Assembly: GCF_001758465.1 (NCBI RefSeq)
Contig: NZ_MJIC01000015.1
Location: 806,001 to 870,000, forward strand
Source of the DNA: Marisediminitalea lipolytica
Lineage (GTDB): Bacteria > Pseudomonadota > Gammaproteobacteria > Enterobacterales > Alteromonadaceae
Direction of reading: 5' to 3'
Length of the DNA stretch: 64,000 nt
The notes under the pieces are model-generated. The model did no database searches. It had not been told where the DNA came from and was given only the letters and a program-made list of their open reading frames with translations. Made by a program: the position numbers and the translations under genes. Position 1 is the first letter of the stretch. Every line of letters begins with the position of its first letter. Shown here piece after piece: positions 8,626 through 16,688 of this stretch.

Positions 8626-10086
8626 ATGACTATTCAATCGGGACTGCCGAAGGTTTCACCCAACGCCGGCGTCTTAAGTAGCGATACGGGTAAGTGGACA
8701 GGTCAACAAATATTCATCATGGTGATGCTCCTGCTAATCATGCTGTCAAATTATCTCGACCGTCTGGTTATGACTATTGTTCAGGAGCCAATAAAATTAG
8801 AAATGGGCCTGACTGACTTTCAGTTGGGCTTAATCACAGGGCCTGCATTTGGCATCCTGTATGGTCTTTCTGCAATTCCTATTGCCCGGTTAGCTGATAA
8901 GTATGACCGGATTACTATTCTTAGTGTTAGCCTGGCAGTATGGTCGGGGTTCACCATGTTATGTGCAGCAGTAGGTTCTTATGCTCAATTATTTGTGGCC
9001 CGGATGGGCGTTGGTGTAAGTGAAGGGGGCGGTGCGCCGTCTGTCTACTCTTTAACTTCAGACTATTTTGGGCCGCGTCAACGGGGATTTGCCATTGCCG
9101 TTTTAGGTATGGCCACACCATTGGCTGGCTTTATCGCCCCCTTAGTGGGAGCCTATGTAGCGCACGAATATGGGTGGCGTTGGGCGTTTATCGCGGTAGG
9201 CATTCCTGGTCTTATTATGGCTGTGGTGTTTCGAATTTTGGTTCGAGACCCGCGTAAAGCGGCCAAGAAAGAGGCTGATGCTGCTGCCAGTACCGAAACT
9301 GCTGCAACTAACGCAGAAGAGGTAAAAGCTAAAATTGAGGATTCCACTCCGTCTACATTTATAGAAGACATGAAGTGGTTAGCTACCAGCAAAACATTTG
9401 TCGCCATATTTATTGCTACCGCTACTGGTGCCACGGTAATGGTGGCAACTCTGCTTTTCACGGCTTCATTTTTACTGCGTAAATTTGGTCTGACACTGCA
9501 AGAAGCGGGTGTTGTACTGTCACTTGGCCTGGGTGTTGGTGGACTCACCGGTGCGCTGTTAGGTGGCTGGATTTCAGATCGCTTCTCTGGTGCCCATGGT
9601 CAGTCTTATATGGTTGTTCCTGCGGTGGGTGCACTAGGGGCCGGTATCCTGTTCTTTTTTGCCTATTCGGTGGATTCCTGGGAAATGGCGGCGGCGCTGG
9701 TTATTGCAGCCACTATTTTCCAAACCATGAAAAACGGGCCAAACTTTGCCGCTATTCAAACACTGGTGCCAGCCAGAATGCGGGCAACAGCGTCAGCGGT
9801 ATTATTGATTGCCGTGACTATGATTGGCAGTTCAAGTGGCCCACCTTTAGTTGGTTTTATCAGTGACCTGATCGCAGTAGGCGCATTTCCGGAAGCCTTC
9901 GGACAGTTTTCAGAGCAATGCTCTGGCCCGGGAGTGGCTAATCTTGCTGCTGAAGTTAAACAAGCCTGTAACGCGGCTTCATCAGAAGGCCTGGAGCTGG
10001 CATTACGTACCATTGCTGTTTTGTATATCGTACCGGTAGTTCTTTACGGTATGGCAGCTAAAACAATGCGTCTTAAAATGGACTAA
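8626..10086 (+). CDS. MFS transporter, spinster-like
   Basis: The frame opens at 8572 (GTG), but the ATG at 8626 has a good ribosome site (GAAAGGA, 8 bases upstream) and aligns better with the paralogue at 36519, giving 486 residues. There are twelve predicted membrane segments. The family motif between segments 2 and 3 is present (ARLADKYDR), as is SDRFSGAHGQSYM in the second half. A charged, alanine-rich cytoplasmic loop (~215-260) separates the two halves. Segment 1 (MLLLIMLSNYLDRLVMTIVQEPIK) is typical of spinster-type carriers, often linked to aromatic or steroid clusters in bacteria. It is ~55-60% identical by eye to the 36519-37922 carrier. Probable role: uptake of the island's substrate or an intermediate across the inner membrane. 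Confidence 0.93.
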   Translation: MTIQSGLPKVSPNAGVLSSDTGKWTGQQIFIMVMLLLIMLSNYLDRLVMTIVQEPIKLEMGLTDFQLGLITGPAFGILYGLSAIPIARLADKYDRITILSVSLAVWSGFTMLCAAVGSYAQLFVARMGVGVSEGGGAPSVYSLTSDYFGPRQRGFAIAVLGMATPLAGFIAPLVGAYVAHEYGWRWAFIAVGIPGLIMAVVFRILVRDPRKAAKKEADAAASTETAATNAEEVKAKIEDSTPSTFIEDMKWLATSKTFVAIFIATATGATVMVATLLFTASFLLRKFGLTLQEAGVVLSLGLGVGGLTGALLGGWISDRFSGAHGQSYMVVPAVGALGAGILFFFAYSVDSWEMAAALVIAATIFQTMKNGPNFAAIQTLVPARMRATASAVLLIAVTMIGSSSGPPLVGFISDLIAVGAFPEAFGQFSEQCSGPGVANLAAEVKQACNAASSEGLELALRTIAVLYIVPVVLYGMAAKTMRLKMD

Positions 10087-10096
10087 GTCGTATCAG

Positions 10097-10135
10097 AGCA
10101 GCGGAGTGTGAAAACATGCTCCGTTGCTTATTTTT
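10097..10135 (+). terminator. Rho-independent terminator after MFS gene
   Basis: AGCAGCGGAG (10097-10106) pairs with CTCCGTTGCT (10119-10128), with one G-U pair, followed by TATTTTT. It starts 10 bases after the MFS stop codon. Confidence 0.8.
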
Positions 10136-10477
10136 AAGACCACCAAAACACCCTCCTTTTAACTGCTTTTGAATCACTATGTCTTATTTGCATCGCCCAC
10201 CGCACGAATAATTAGGCTTTACCTGCACTTGCTAAGTCCTGCAGGGTAAACAGATATCTGATAGTTAGCTAAGAAGGCTCCGCGCTAGATAAATAGCGGG
10301 GAAAGGTTAATGACACAGGGATTTGCCAACGCGCAAAAGCAGTCATGCATGTTCTTTCTGGAAGACGAGTTGGTTCGTAAACTGGTCATTGGCTTGTTGC
10401 ACTGCTAATGGTAGCTATGAGCGAGTAGTATATATTTTCAGTACCCTATCCAAAACCTGAAACAACCCCTGTTTGTC

Positions 10478-10507
10478 ATCCCTGAATCGCAGCGCGATAT
10501 CAGGGAT
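10478..10507. repeat. REP-like hairpin
   Basis: ATCCCTGAATCGC (10478-10490) pairs with GCGAT-A-TCAGGGAT (10494-10507), with one bulged base and a 3-base loop. The GTCATCCCTGA...TCAGGGAT form resembles extragenic palindromes common in gammaproteobacterial chromosomes. Only one copy was noticed in this window, so repetitiveness is assumed from family resemblance. Confidence 0.45.
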
Positions 10508-10691
10508 CTCCTAAAGAGGCTGGTTCACCTTAATCAGCCCTCTTTCATTCATCCCAAAAAATCATTGGAAACTGGCTTCGTATCAGATGTAAGCTATTGT
10601 TATCAATTAATTATGCAGAGAGTTTAGGGATAAGTAAGACTGCGTGTTACTATGAATTCTTAATAATAAGATGTTGTATAACTAAATCAAA

Positions 10692-10940
10692 ATGGAGTTT
10701 ACTTCGATCATGGAAGTTAGAATTTTTACTAAAACCTTAAAACCTTAAAACCTTAAAACCTTAAAACCAAAATTAAATTTCTGGATGAAGCCGTTAGAAA
10801 ATATCGATTGTGGGTTAGAAGATGACATTAATACCTGGTTATCACTAAATCCTTCCATTGAAGTAAAAGAAGTAATTCAAACTCAAAGTGGTGGTTCATG
10901 GATGCCTTCAACAATCGTGATAAGTGTTTGGTATCAATAG
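10692..10940 (+). pseudogene. Small cassette-like gene interrupted by an 8-bp repeat expansion
   Basis: An 83-codon frame runs from ATG 10692 (second ATG 10710) to TAG 10938-10940 with exactly one internal stop, TAA at 10746-10748. The stop is created by four tandem AAAACCTT units. With a single unit the frame would read through as ~74 residues: the start is MEFTSIMEVRIFTKTLKPK, and the rest contains LEDDINTWLSLNP, SIEVKEVIQTQSGGSW and a terminal ISVWYQ. That pattern looks like small orphan proteins with a beta-alpha-beta arrangement; no function is known to me. An attC-like element begins 4 bases after the stop, so this may be an integron gene cassette. Confidence 0.5.
10731..10768 (+). repeat. 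Octanucleotide tandem repeat (AAAACCTT)x4 plus partial unit
   Basis: Four exact AAAACCTT units (10731-10762) are followed by AAAACC (10763-10768). The array sits inside the small reading frame and introduces its only internal stop. Any copy number of two or more gives the stop; one copy restores the frame. Such repeats can change length by slippage. Confidence 0.9.
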
Positions 10941-10943
10941 TAA

Positions 10944-11040
10944 TATAACAAGCTGTTAAACAAGGGTAGAAACACGTAGGCTCCCTTGCTTTGCTCCAAG
11001 TTTTAACCCTGTTGTTATTGCCCTTAAGCGGGGCGTTGAT
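10944..11040 (+). other. attC-like recombination site
   Basis: The element opens with TATAACAAGCTGTTAAAC and ends with GCCCTTAAGCGGGGCGTT. These are close to the ends of Vibrio-type attC repeats (TATAACAA... and ...CCCCTTAGGCGGGCGTT). The AAC (10947-10949) and GTT (11035-11037) triads expected at the outer core sites are present. Internal arms AGGGT-AGAAAC and GTTTTA-ACCCT are complementary. Length (~95 bases) and position directly after a small gene fit an integron cassette end. The bases after GTT (GATG) deviate from GTTRRRY, and no integrase is in the window. Confidence 0.5.
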
Positions 11041-11250
11041 GGGCGCTTTATCGAATTTATTAGCTCGGGAATGAGTTGTGCGGTCTTTATGGGAAAGTCC
11101 GCTCTTAGTCTTCATATAACCATCAAAGAGCGTCTAGCAATTTCCGTTTTTATAGCTATTAAAAACTTGCTTTGGAAACTTTATTCTTTGCTCACAGTTG
11201 AGTGGTTTTGAGGTCGAGGCGTTTGCTGTTGGTGCGTGAGATGGTTCAAT

Positions 11251-11290
11251 AAAAAAACCTGTTTTGCGCATGGTTAATGCGCAAAACAGG
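11251..11290 (-). terminator. Rho-independent terminator of CoA-transferase gene
   Basis: CCTGTTTTGCGCAT (11258-11271) pairs perfectly with ATGCGCAAAACAGG (11277-11290). On the minus strand it is followed by seven T residues (11251-11257). It lies 23 bases beyond the stop of the minus-strand gene. The ~200 bases from here back to the attC-like site hold nothing recognisable. Confidence 0.85.
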
Positions 11291-11312
11291 AAGCACTTGC
11301 TTGTGGCAAGGT

Positions 11313-12548
11313 TTACTTAGCGGTTTCCGGTTTTTTACTTGGTTGTAAAATGCCAGAGGCCAGAAAATCGGCTATTTGTTGGTTGCTGTAACCCAGCATG
11401 GACAGGATTTCCTCACCGTTCTCACTTAAAAACGGAGGAGGTCCATCTACAGCCGGACCATCTTCGGCAAACAGGAAGCCGGTACCTAAAACCCCAAGGT
11501 CTGCATTTGGCATACCCGGAATATTAAGAGGAACACGCAAATTGCGTTGTTTAACCTGTTCCAGTTCCATTGCTTCACTCACGGTTCTGATCATGCCACA
11601 GGGTACGCCGCCTAAACTCAGCTGACGTTCCCATTCCTCACCCGTCTTGGTCAGGAATAACTGTTCAATTATTTCCACCAGGGCCGGTGCGTTGTCGATT
11701 CGGTCATAAATCGTGTTAAAGCGCGGATCTTCCAGTAAATCCTCGCGCTTGGCTGCTTTACAAAAAGTAACCCACTGATTGTGTTGCACAACGCCAAGTG
11801 AGACCAGGTGGCCATCGCTGCAACGGAATAAGCCGGAGGTGGGTTGACCACTAAAGCCCATATTACCGGTACGCTTATGCTCTGCACCGGTTGCCGCATA
11901 CTGGGCTGTTGAACCGTACATAAAGATTAATGATGCATCCATCATGGCGACATCGATAAATTGCCCAGTGCCAAAACGTGCACGTTGGGTCGTTGCGGCC
12001 AATATTGCTAACGCGGCCATGGTGGCTGTGTAAGTATCAGCGGCAGGAACACCTACTCGAATTGGCGGATCCTCCTCACTACCACTCACCATCATCATCC
12101 CGCTGGTAGCCTGAACCACGTTATCAATCGCCGGATAATCACGCATTGGACCTTCCTGGCCATAACCTGAAATGGAGCAATAGATAATGTCAGGTCGTAA
12201 TTCTTTGCATACCTCGTAACTAAACCCTAAACGCTTAATGGTTCCGGGGCGCATGTTTTCTACCACAATGTCGCTTTCGGCAATCAGTTTACGCACTATT
12301 TCGCGGGCTTCTTCCTTTTTGAGATCTAATGATACGGACTTCTTGCCCGCATTAGAGCCCACAAATGGAATTCCCATTCCTAGTTTTGCCAACTCTCGGT
12401 CATCACCATAGGCGCGGAAAAGATCGCCATGCGGACTTTCGACTTTGATTACTTCAGCACCAAGTTGAGCCAGCACATTTGTCGCGTAGGGGCCTGCCAG
12501 GGCATGAGTGAAATCAACAACGCGAAGGTTTTCTAAGGGACGAGGCAT
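11313..12548 (-). CDS. Class III CoA-transferase (CaiB/BaiF family)
   Basis: A 411-residue protein, the usual size for the family. It has the N-terminal signature RVVDFTHALAGPYATNVLAQLGAEVIKVE, the GKKSVSLDLK and VVENMRPGTIKRLG segments, and the catalytic aspartate D171 in VPAADTYTATMAAL. GTGQFIDVAMMDA follows and the C-terminal LGYSNQQIADF motif completes the fold. These enzymes move CoA between carboxylic acids through an aspartyl-CoA intermediate. It is similar over its length to the protein at 15449-16675. It is transcribed alone, with a strong terminator, from a leader of ~700 bases that contains a TATGG-type motif at 12777. The acid it activates is unknown. Confidence 0.93.
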   Translation of the reverse strand: MPRPLENLRVVDFTHALAGPYATNVLAQLGAEVIKVESPHGDLFRAYGDDRELAKLGMGIPFVGSNAGKKSVSLDLKKEEAREIVRKLIAESDIVVENMRPGTIKRLGFSYEVCKELRPDIIYCSISGYGQEGPMRDYPAIDNVVQATSGMMMVSGSEEDPPIRVGVPAADTYTATMAALAILAATTQRARFGTGQFIDVAMMDASLIFMYGSTAQYAATGAEHKRTGNMGFSGQPTSGLFRCSDGHLVSLGVVQHNQWVTFCKAAKREDLLEDPRFNTIYDRIDNAPALVEIIEQLFLTKTGEEWERQLSLGGVPCGMIRTVSEAMELEQVKQRNLRVPLNIPGMPNADLGVLGTGFLFAEDGPAVDGPPPFLSENGEEILSMLGYSNQQIADFLASGILQPSKKPETAK

Positions 12549-12776
12549 TAGGTATATCCTTTATCTTTGCGGTTTATATGTTTGGACAGCGGTAAAATAC
12601 ATTATCGCGATAAGCGTATCCGGGCGTGTGACCGCCTGTGTCAACACTGACTCGCATTGCTGTCCTTATAATAATTAACCTGGATTTCTAATTGGTAAAC
12701 GCTTAATTAAGCCGTTTGATTGTTGCAATAACGTTTATATTTACCAACAAAAATGCCAATGGTTTGTAAAATAATG

Positions 12777-12799
12777 TATGGCAACCATCATAAGTGTGA
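12777..12799. promoter_or_regulatory. TATGG-type motif before CoA-transferase gene
   Basis: TATGGCAACCATCATAA followed by GTGTGA. It matches 19 of 23 positions with the site at 19269-19291 and shares TATGGC-ACCATC with the site at 36393. Inferred operator shared by catabolic promoters. Confidence 0.5.
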
Positions 12800-13225
12800 T
12801 GGCGGTGTTTGTCTATAATTAATACTGATTTAACGGTGCTTTCAGGAAAAAATTAACCGTGGAACTGCTGCGTTAAAGATAGACTTTAAATTGAGTAACG
12901 CCATAACTTATGTCGAGTAATGGTCTACCCTAAAGGTTAGGTTACCAAACCGCTAAGCCGTCAGTATGGCAGCGAGTGAATAGTCTGCGGGCGATACTTG
13001 TTTACTGGTGAAGGGTTATGTTAAAGCAGAGAATGTTTTGTCATGACGTATCTAAGTGTAAAAGCCGTTGTAATCTGGTAGCATCCCGAATCAGCAATAC
13101 TGTGCTAGTGACGATTATCGGTATTGCCAGTAACACGAAACGATAAATAACAAGAAACAAAATCGGAGTGGTGAAAGGTTGTCAGGCCTAACCGTTACTT
13201 TGCGCCAAAAATGGTGCCCGGTTTG

Positions 13226-13236
13226 TATGGTCACTA
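13226..13236. promoter_or_regulatory. TATGGTCAC motif immediately before MarR gene
   Basis: TATGGTCACTA starts 26 bases upstream of the MarR start at 13252. The paralogous MarR gene at 41254 has TATGGTAACTT at 41176. The position suggests autoregulation. Confidence 0.4.
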
Positions 13237-13251
13237 AATTAAAGGTGCATT

Positions 13252-13698
13252 ATGGAAAACTCAATTAAATGGGGTCGCACGCGGGACTTCTTTGCCGCCC
13301 AGTTGCGCGCTGCTCAAATGAACATCTATTCGCATTTTACCGAGTGGTTTGATGACACGGGGTTAAGCCCGAAACAGTTCGCGGTATTATATGTGATTAG
13401 TCTGAACCCTGAAGTTAACCAGCGTCAGCTGGCCAATGTTCATTCCACCGAGCGGGCTGCATTTGGTGAGACCTTAGCGCGACTGGAAGAGAAAGGGCTG
13501 ATTGAGCGTAAAGCATCAAAAACTGACAAGCGTGCGAAGGTTGCTTCGGTAACCGCCAAAGGGGAGGACGTCTTAAAGCGGATCCTGATAGGAATTGACG
13601 AACAAGAGCGCGCATTTACCGCAAATCTGAACGATGCCGAGCGCCATATGCTTTTGGCGCTTTTACTTAAAGTAAATATGCCCCACCGCGAAAGCTAA
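13252..13698 (+). CDS. MarR-family transcriptional regulator
   Basis: A 148-residue MarR protein of a different subtype from the two at the left end. It opens IKWGRTRDFFAAQLRAAQMNIYSHF, followed by the recognition region NPEVNQRQLANVHSTERAAFGETLARLEEKGLIER and the wing TDKRAKVASVT. Its closest relative here is the regulator at 41254-41709, which shares WGR-(T)-DF-AAQLR, LNP-VNQRQLANV and STERAAFGETLARLEE. The gene is monocistronic. It is a good candidate to control the CoA-transferase and dehydratase-like operons through the TATGG-type sites, but this is inference. AraC and the other MarR pair are alternatives. Confidence 0.92.
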   Translation: MENSIKWGRTRDFFAAQLRAAQMNIYSHFTEWFDDTGLSPKQFAVLYVISLNPEVNQRQLANVHSTERAAFGETLARLEEKGLIERKASKTDKRAKVASVTAKGEDVLKRILIGIDEQERAFTANLNDAERHMLLALLLKVNMPHRES

Positions 13699-13839
13699 AA
13701 GCGATTGCCTGTATAACGATCACGGTGGTGATTATTATTGTAGGGTAAGGCAAGAAATTATTTTAGTCATACCATCCCGGTGTCCTGCTCTGATTTCATA
13801 TTGAATGTAATCAAAATCAAAGCAAGCTCCGGGTTTAAG

Positions 13840-14643
13840 TTATTTTGCCGGTGGCAACGCATCGCGGAAGGTATAGCCTCCTTCTTCCAGCGCCAGACCG
13901 CCGTCACAATCCAGAATAACACCGGTAACAAACGACGAAAATTCGCTGGACAGATACATAGTCGCGTTGGCGATATCGCGTTTTTGGCCCATGCGTCCGA
14001 TAGGCAAATTAGTAATAAAGGTTTGCTCTGCTTCTGCCGATGGGAACAGACGTTTTCTGCCTTCGGTATCGCCTATCAGGCCTGGTGAAATACCGTTAAC
14101 CCGAATGCCTAATGGGCCCCATTCCAGCGCCAAACATTTAACTACCATATTCACACCTGCTTTAGCGGCGCAAACATGGATTTGGCCAACTTGCGGATGG
14201 GTACCCTGAGGCGCTGAAATAGCAATTAATGATGCGCCCGGTGTGCGCAGATAAGGGCGGGATGCATGGAAGACGTTAAACGTTCCGATCAGATCAATGT
14301 CTACAACGGTTTTAAAACCGTTCGCAGAAATCGAGGCGGCGTCCACCACAAAATTACCCGCCGCACCAGAAACCACGATATCCAGAGGGCCGAGTGCTTC
14401 GGCAGCACCGGCCAGTGCTTTATCAACGGATTCACGGTCGCGAACATCGGCTGCAAAGCCCAGATGGCCTTCCGAGATTTCAAGCAGTGCTTTAACCGCG
14501 TCTTCAACCCGCTCCGGATTTCTGCTCATTACTGCCACATTGGCACCAGCTTGGGCAAATTGCTCGGCAATGCCTAAGTTAATACCGCTGGTACCGCCAG
14601 CAACAAAAACGTTCTTTCCTTTAAATTCGCTTAAATCTTTCAT
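13840..14643 (-). CDS. SDR-family oxidoreductase, 2,4-dienoyl-CoA reductase-like
   Basis: A 267-residue short-chain dehydrogenase. The cofactor loop reads VAGGTSGINLGIA (14-26) and the second motif VSGAAGNF (91-98). The catalytic lysine is K161 in CAAKAGVNMVVKCLALEWGP. The tyrosine of the usual YxxxK motif is replaced by valine (V157), as in the DECR branch of SDRs, where the tyrosine lies elsewhere. VNGISPGLI followed by TEGRKRL also fits DECR-type enzymes. DECR enzymes use NADPH to reduce conjugated dienoyl-CoA. It is the last gene of a five-gene minus-strand operon (19180 to 13840) and overlaps the previous gene by 4 bases, so it likely reduces an enoyl- or dienoyl-CoA product of that pathway. 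Confidence 0.88.
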   Translation of the reverse strand: MKDLSEFKGKNVFVAGGTSGINLGIAEQFAQAGANVAVMSRNPERVEDAVKALLEISEGHLGFAADVRDRESVDKALAGAAEALGPLDIVVSGAAGNFVVDAASISANGFKTVVDIDLIGTFNVFHASRPYLRTPGASLIAISAPQGTHPQVGQIHVCAAKAGVNMVVKCLALEWGPLGIRVNGISPGLIGDTEGRKRLFPSAEAEQTFITNLPIGRMGQKRDIANATMYLSSEFSSFVTGVILDCDGGLALEEGGYTFRDALPPAK

Positions 14644-15452
14644 TCTATATTCTCCAGTTTTTTATGACGGGTGCCGGGGGCGGGTACCGGATGTGGCGGG
14701 CCTGCAAAGCACTGGGCTTGTTGCATCCAGGTTTGTGCCACCTCACCGATAACGGTCAGATCTGTGTCGGCAATGTTGCGGACCTGCGTAACAACCTGGC
14801 AAAACGCCAGTGCCGATCCCTCTATTAAATCTTGGCTGTCTTCCTGGGCATCGAATTCCCATGTTGTACCTGAGCCAGTGCTTAGTCGTACGGCTGGCCG
14901 GGGGCCTGGCGCTGCAACTCCCTGATTTTCAAAAGTCCAGCCAAAGGTATTCACGCCCAGATAAACAATACTGCTAATTCTGTCAGTATCGGGGCGATCG
15001 ATACCCAGCATGTCGTAGATGGCCTGGGCATGGGCCCAGTTTTCCATCAATCTGGCGGATACCGACGAGCGGGCGCTCATGGTTTTAGCCCAGGGAACAC
15101 GTTGCTTAAGGTCTATTTCACCAAAGGCTTCAACGATTTCGTCAACGCTTTGCAGCCATTGCTTAAGTAATGCCTCGCCATGTGCATCACCTACCCGGGC
15201 GCGCTCTACTTCAGCGTTGGGGACACCGGCAGCACGTTCTGCGCGCATTTCTTTAAAGCGTGCCTGAAAGGCTTCTGGATCCTGTAGCGACAACACCGCG
15301 CCCTGATTACCTAAAATCAAATGGCACAAAATATTTTCGATGGTCCAGTTTTTAAAACCGGTCGGCGTCAGGTAAGCCTGAGACGGCAGGTCTTTAATAA
15401 TGTCCGCTATCGAGAGGCACTCATTCTTAAAGTCGACGACTTCAGGGTTCAT
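14640..15452 (-). CDS. TIGR03084-type DinB/maleylpyruvate-isomerase-fold protein
   Basis: A 270-residue protein. The N-terminal half is a DinB-like four-helix bundle: NWTIENILCHLILGNQGAVLSL (position of a metal-binding His) and RLMENWAHAQAIYDMLG with the second His near residue 143. The C-terminal half is the SCP2-like part (FGWTFENQGVAAPGP, LSTGSGTTWEFDA, GEVAQTWMQQAQCFAGPPHP). This matches the protein family annotated as TIGR03084, related to mycothiol-dependent maleylpyruvate isomerase. The family is common near CoA-transferases in degradation clusters, but no reaction is established. It overlaps both neighbours by 4 bases, indicating translational coupling in the five-gene operon. Confidence 0.82.
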   Translation of the reverse strand: MNPEVVDFKNECLSIADIIKDLPSQAYLTPTGFKNWTIENILCHLILGNQGAVLSLQDPEAFQARFKEMRAERAAGVPNAEVERARVGDAHGEALLKQWLQSVDEIVEAFGEIDLKQRVPWAKTMSARSSVSARLMENWAHAQAIYDMLGIDRPDTDRISSIVYLGVNTFGWTFENQGVAAPGPRPAVRLSTGSGTTWEFDAQEDSQDLIEGSALAFCQVVTQVRNIADTDLTVIGEVAQTWMQQAQCFAGPPHPVPAPGTRHKKLENIE

Positions 15453-16675
15453 GCGCTTTTATCCCCGTATTGTTCGACAACGCCATCATTTCGCATTTGT
15501 GCGCACTGTTCGCTGGAGTAACCCAGTTCCTGCATAATTTCAAAAGTATGCTCGCCACACCAGGGGGCAGGGCGACTTGGCTCAGGACCATCATGTTCAA
15601 ACTGGAAACCCAGACCGACAACAGCAACGTTTTCGTTATTAGGTAAACCCGGTACGGTAATTGGTTTAATCAATCCGCGCTCCCGTACATCCGGGTCATC
15701 AACAACCTCATCCAATTGTCTTACGATACCCGCTGGTAAACGGGCATCATTTAGCAATTTATCGAGTTCTGCGGCAGTGCGGGAGGAGACTTCCTTAACA
15801 AACTCTGGCACCAGTACGTCACGGTGTTCAGAGCGGCCTACGGTAGAGTTGTATTCAGGGTTTTGCAGCAAGTCTTCGCGTCCTACGGCCTTACAGAAAC
15901 CAGCAAACTGGCCATCCTGTACAATCCCTAAAGACACAAATTTACCGTCTTTGGTCTGAAACAGACCGGTACCAGGCGAGTTTGAAATGCCGCGCCCTTT
16001 CGACACGGTAGGCATTTGGCCGGTAACCAGGTAAGGGCCAACTGCGCTTGCCATGAGAGTAACCGCAGAATCCAGCATTGCCACATCAATAAACTGGCTT
16101 TTGCCGTCTTTCTGGCGTTGCAGTACCGCCGTTAATACCGACATCGCTGCCATGGTGGCGGTGTAGCTATCTACCACTGTGTACGTAGTAAGATGGGGCA
16201 TATCGCCACCACCATTAAGATCCATCATGCCGCTGGTGGCCTGCACAATATTGTCTATGGCGGCATTGTCGCGTTTGGCACCGGTTTGACCATAGCCTGA
16301 AACAGAGCAGTAAATAATGTCTGAACGAAGCTTTTTGGCATCTTCGTAACCCAGACCCAAACGGCGCATCGAACCCGGACGGTAATTTTCAATCACCACA
16401 TCGGCACTGGCAATCAGCTTTTCGGCAATGGTTTTACCTTCGGCGGATTTTAAATCAAGGCTAATGGCTCGCTTGCCAGTATTAGCAGCTACGAAATGGG
16501 GGGCCATGCCGTGATAGGTTCGATCGTTGCCATAATAACGCATCGCATCACCGCGTCCGGTGGCTTCAATCTTAATCACGTCAGCGCCGAGTAACCCCAA
16601 ATAAAAGGTGGCGAATGGGCCAGCAAATACATGGCCGAATTCAACAATCCGGATACCTTCGAGTGGCTTGGTCAT
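15449..16675 (-). CDS. Class III CoA-transferase (CaiB/BaiF family)
   Basis: A 408-residue enzyme. It opens RIVEFGHVFAGPFATFYLGLLGADVIKIE, then GKRAISLDLK and VVIENYRPGSMRRLGLGYE. The catalytic aspartate is D169 in YTVVDSYTATMAAM, followed by KSQFIDVAMLDS. The C-terminal LGYSSEQCAQM is the usual end motif. All functional landmarks of a homodimeric class III CoA-transferase are intact. It is the third gene of the operon D1-small, D1-large, CoA-transferase, TIGR03084, SDR. It sits 13 bases after the D1 large-subunit gene and overlaps the next gene by 4 bases. It probably loads or recycles CoA on the acid handled by D1. Confidence 0.93.
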   Translation of the reverse strand: MTKPLEGIRIVEFGHVFAGPFATFYLGLLGADVIKIEATGRGDAMRYYGNDRTYHGMAPHFVAANTGKRAISLDLKSAEGKTIAEKLIASADVVIENYRPGSMRRLGLGYEDAKKLRSDIIYCSVSGYGQTGAKRDNAAIDNIVQATSGMMDLNGGGDMPHLTTYTVVDSYTATMAAMSVLTAVLQRQKDGKSQFIDVAMLDSAVTLMASAVGPYLVTGQMPTVSKGRGISNSPGTGLFQTKDGKFVSLGIVQDGQFAGFCKAVGREDLLQNPEYNSTVGRSEHRDVLVPEFVKEVSSRTAAELDKLLNDARLPAGIVRQLDEVVDDPDVRERGLIKPITVPGLPNNENVAVVGLGFQFEHDGPEPSRPAPWCGEHTFEIMQELGYSSEQCAQMRNDGVVEQYGDKSA

Positions 16676-16688
16676 ACTATTTTCCTTA

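Larger units (their letters stand above)
12549..13251. other. Divergent intergenic region between CoA-transferase and MarR genes
   Basis: About 700 bases with no supported gene. It must hold the promoters of two divergent genes. Two TATGG-type motifs are visible: at 12777, about 230 bases from the CoA-transferase start, and at 13226, about 25 bases before the MarR ATG. Confidence 0.5.

Noticed and set aside
10828..11115. 95-codon minus-strand frame crossing the cassette patch
   Set aside because: It covers both the downstream half of the small broken gene and the attC-like site and has no recognisable pattern; the plus-strand reading explains the region better.
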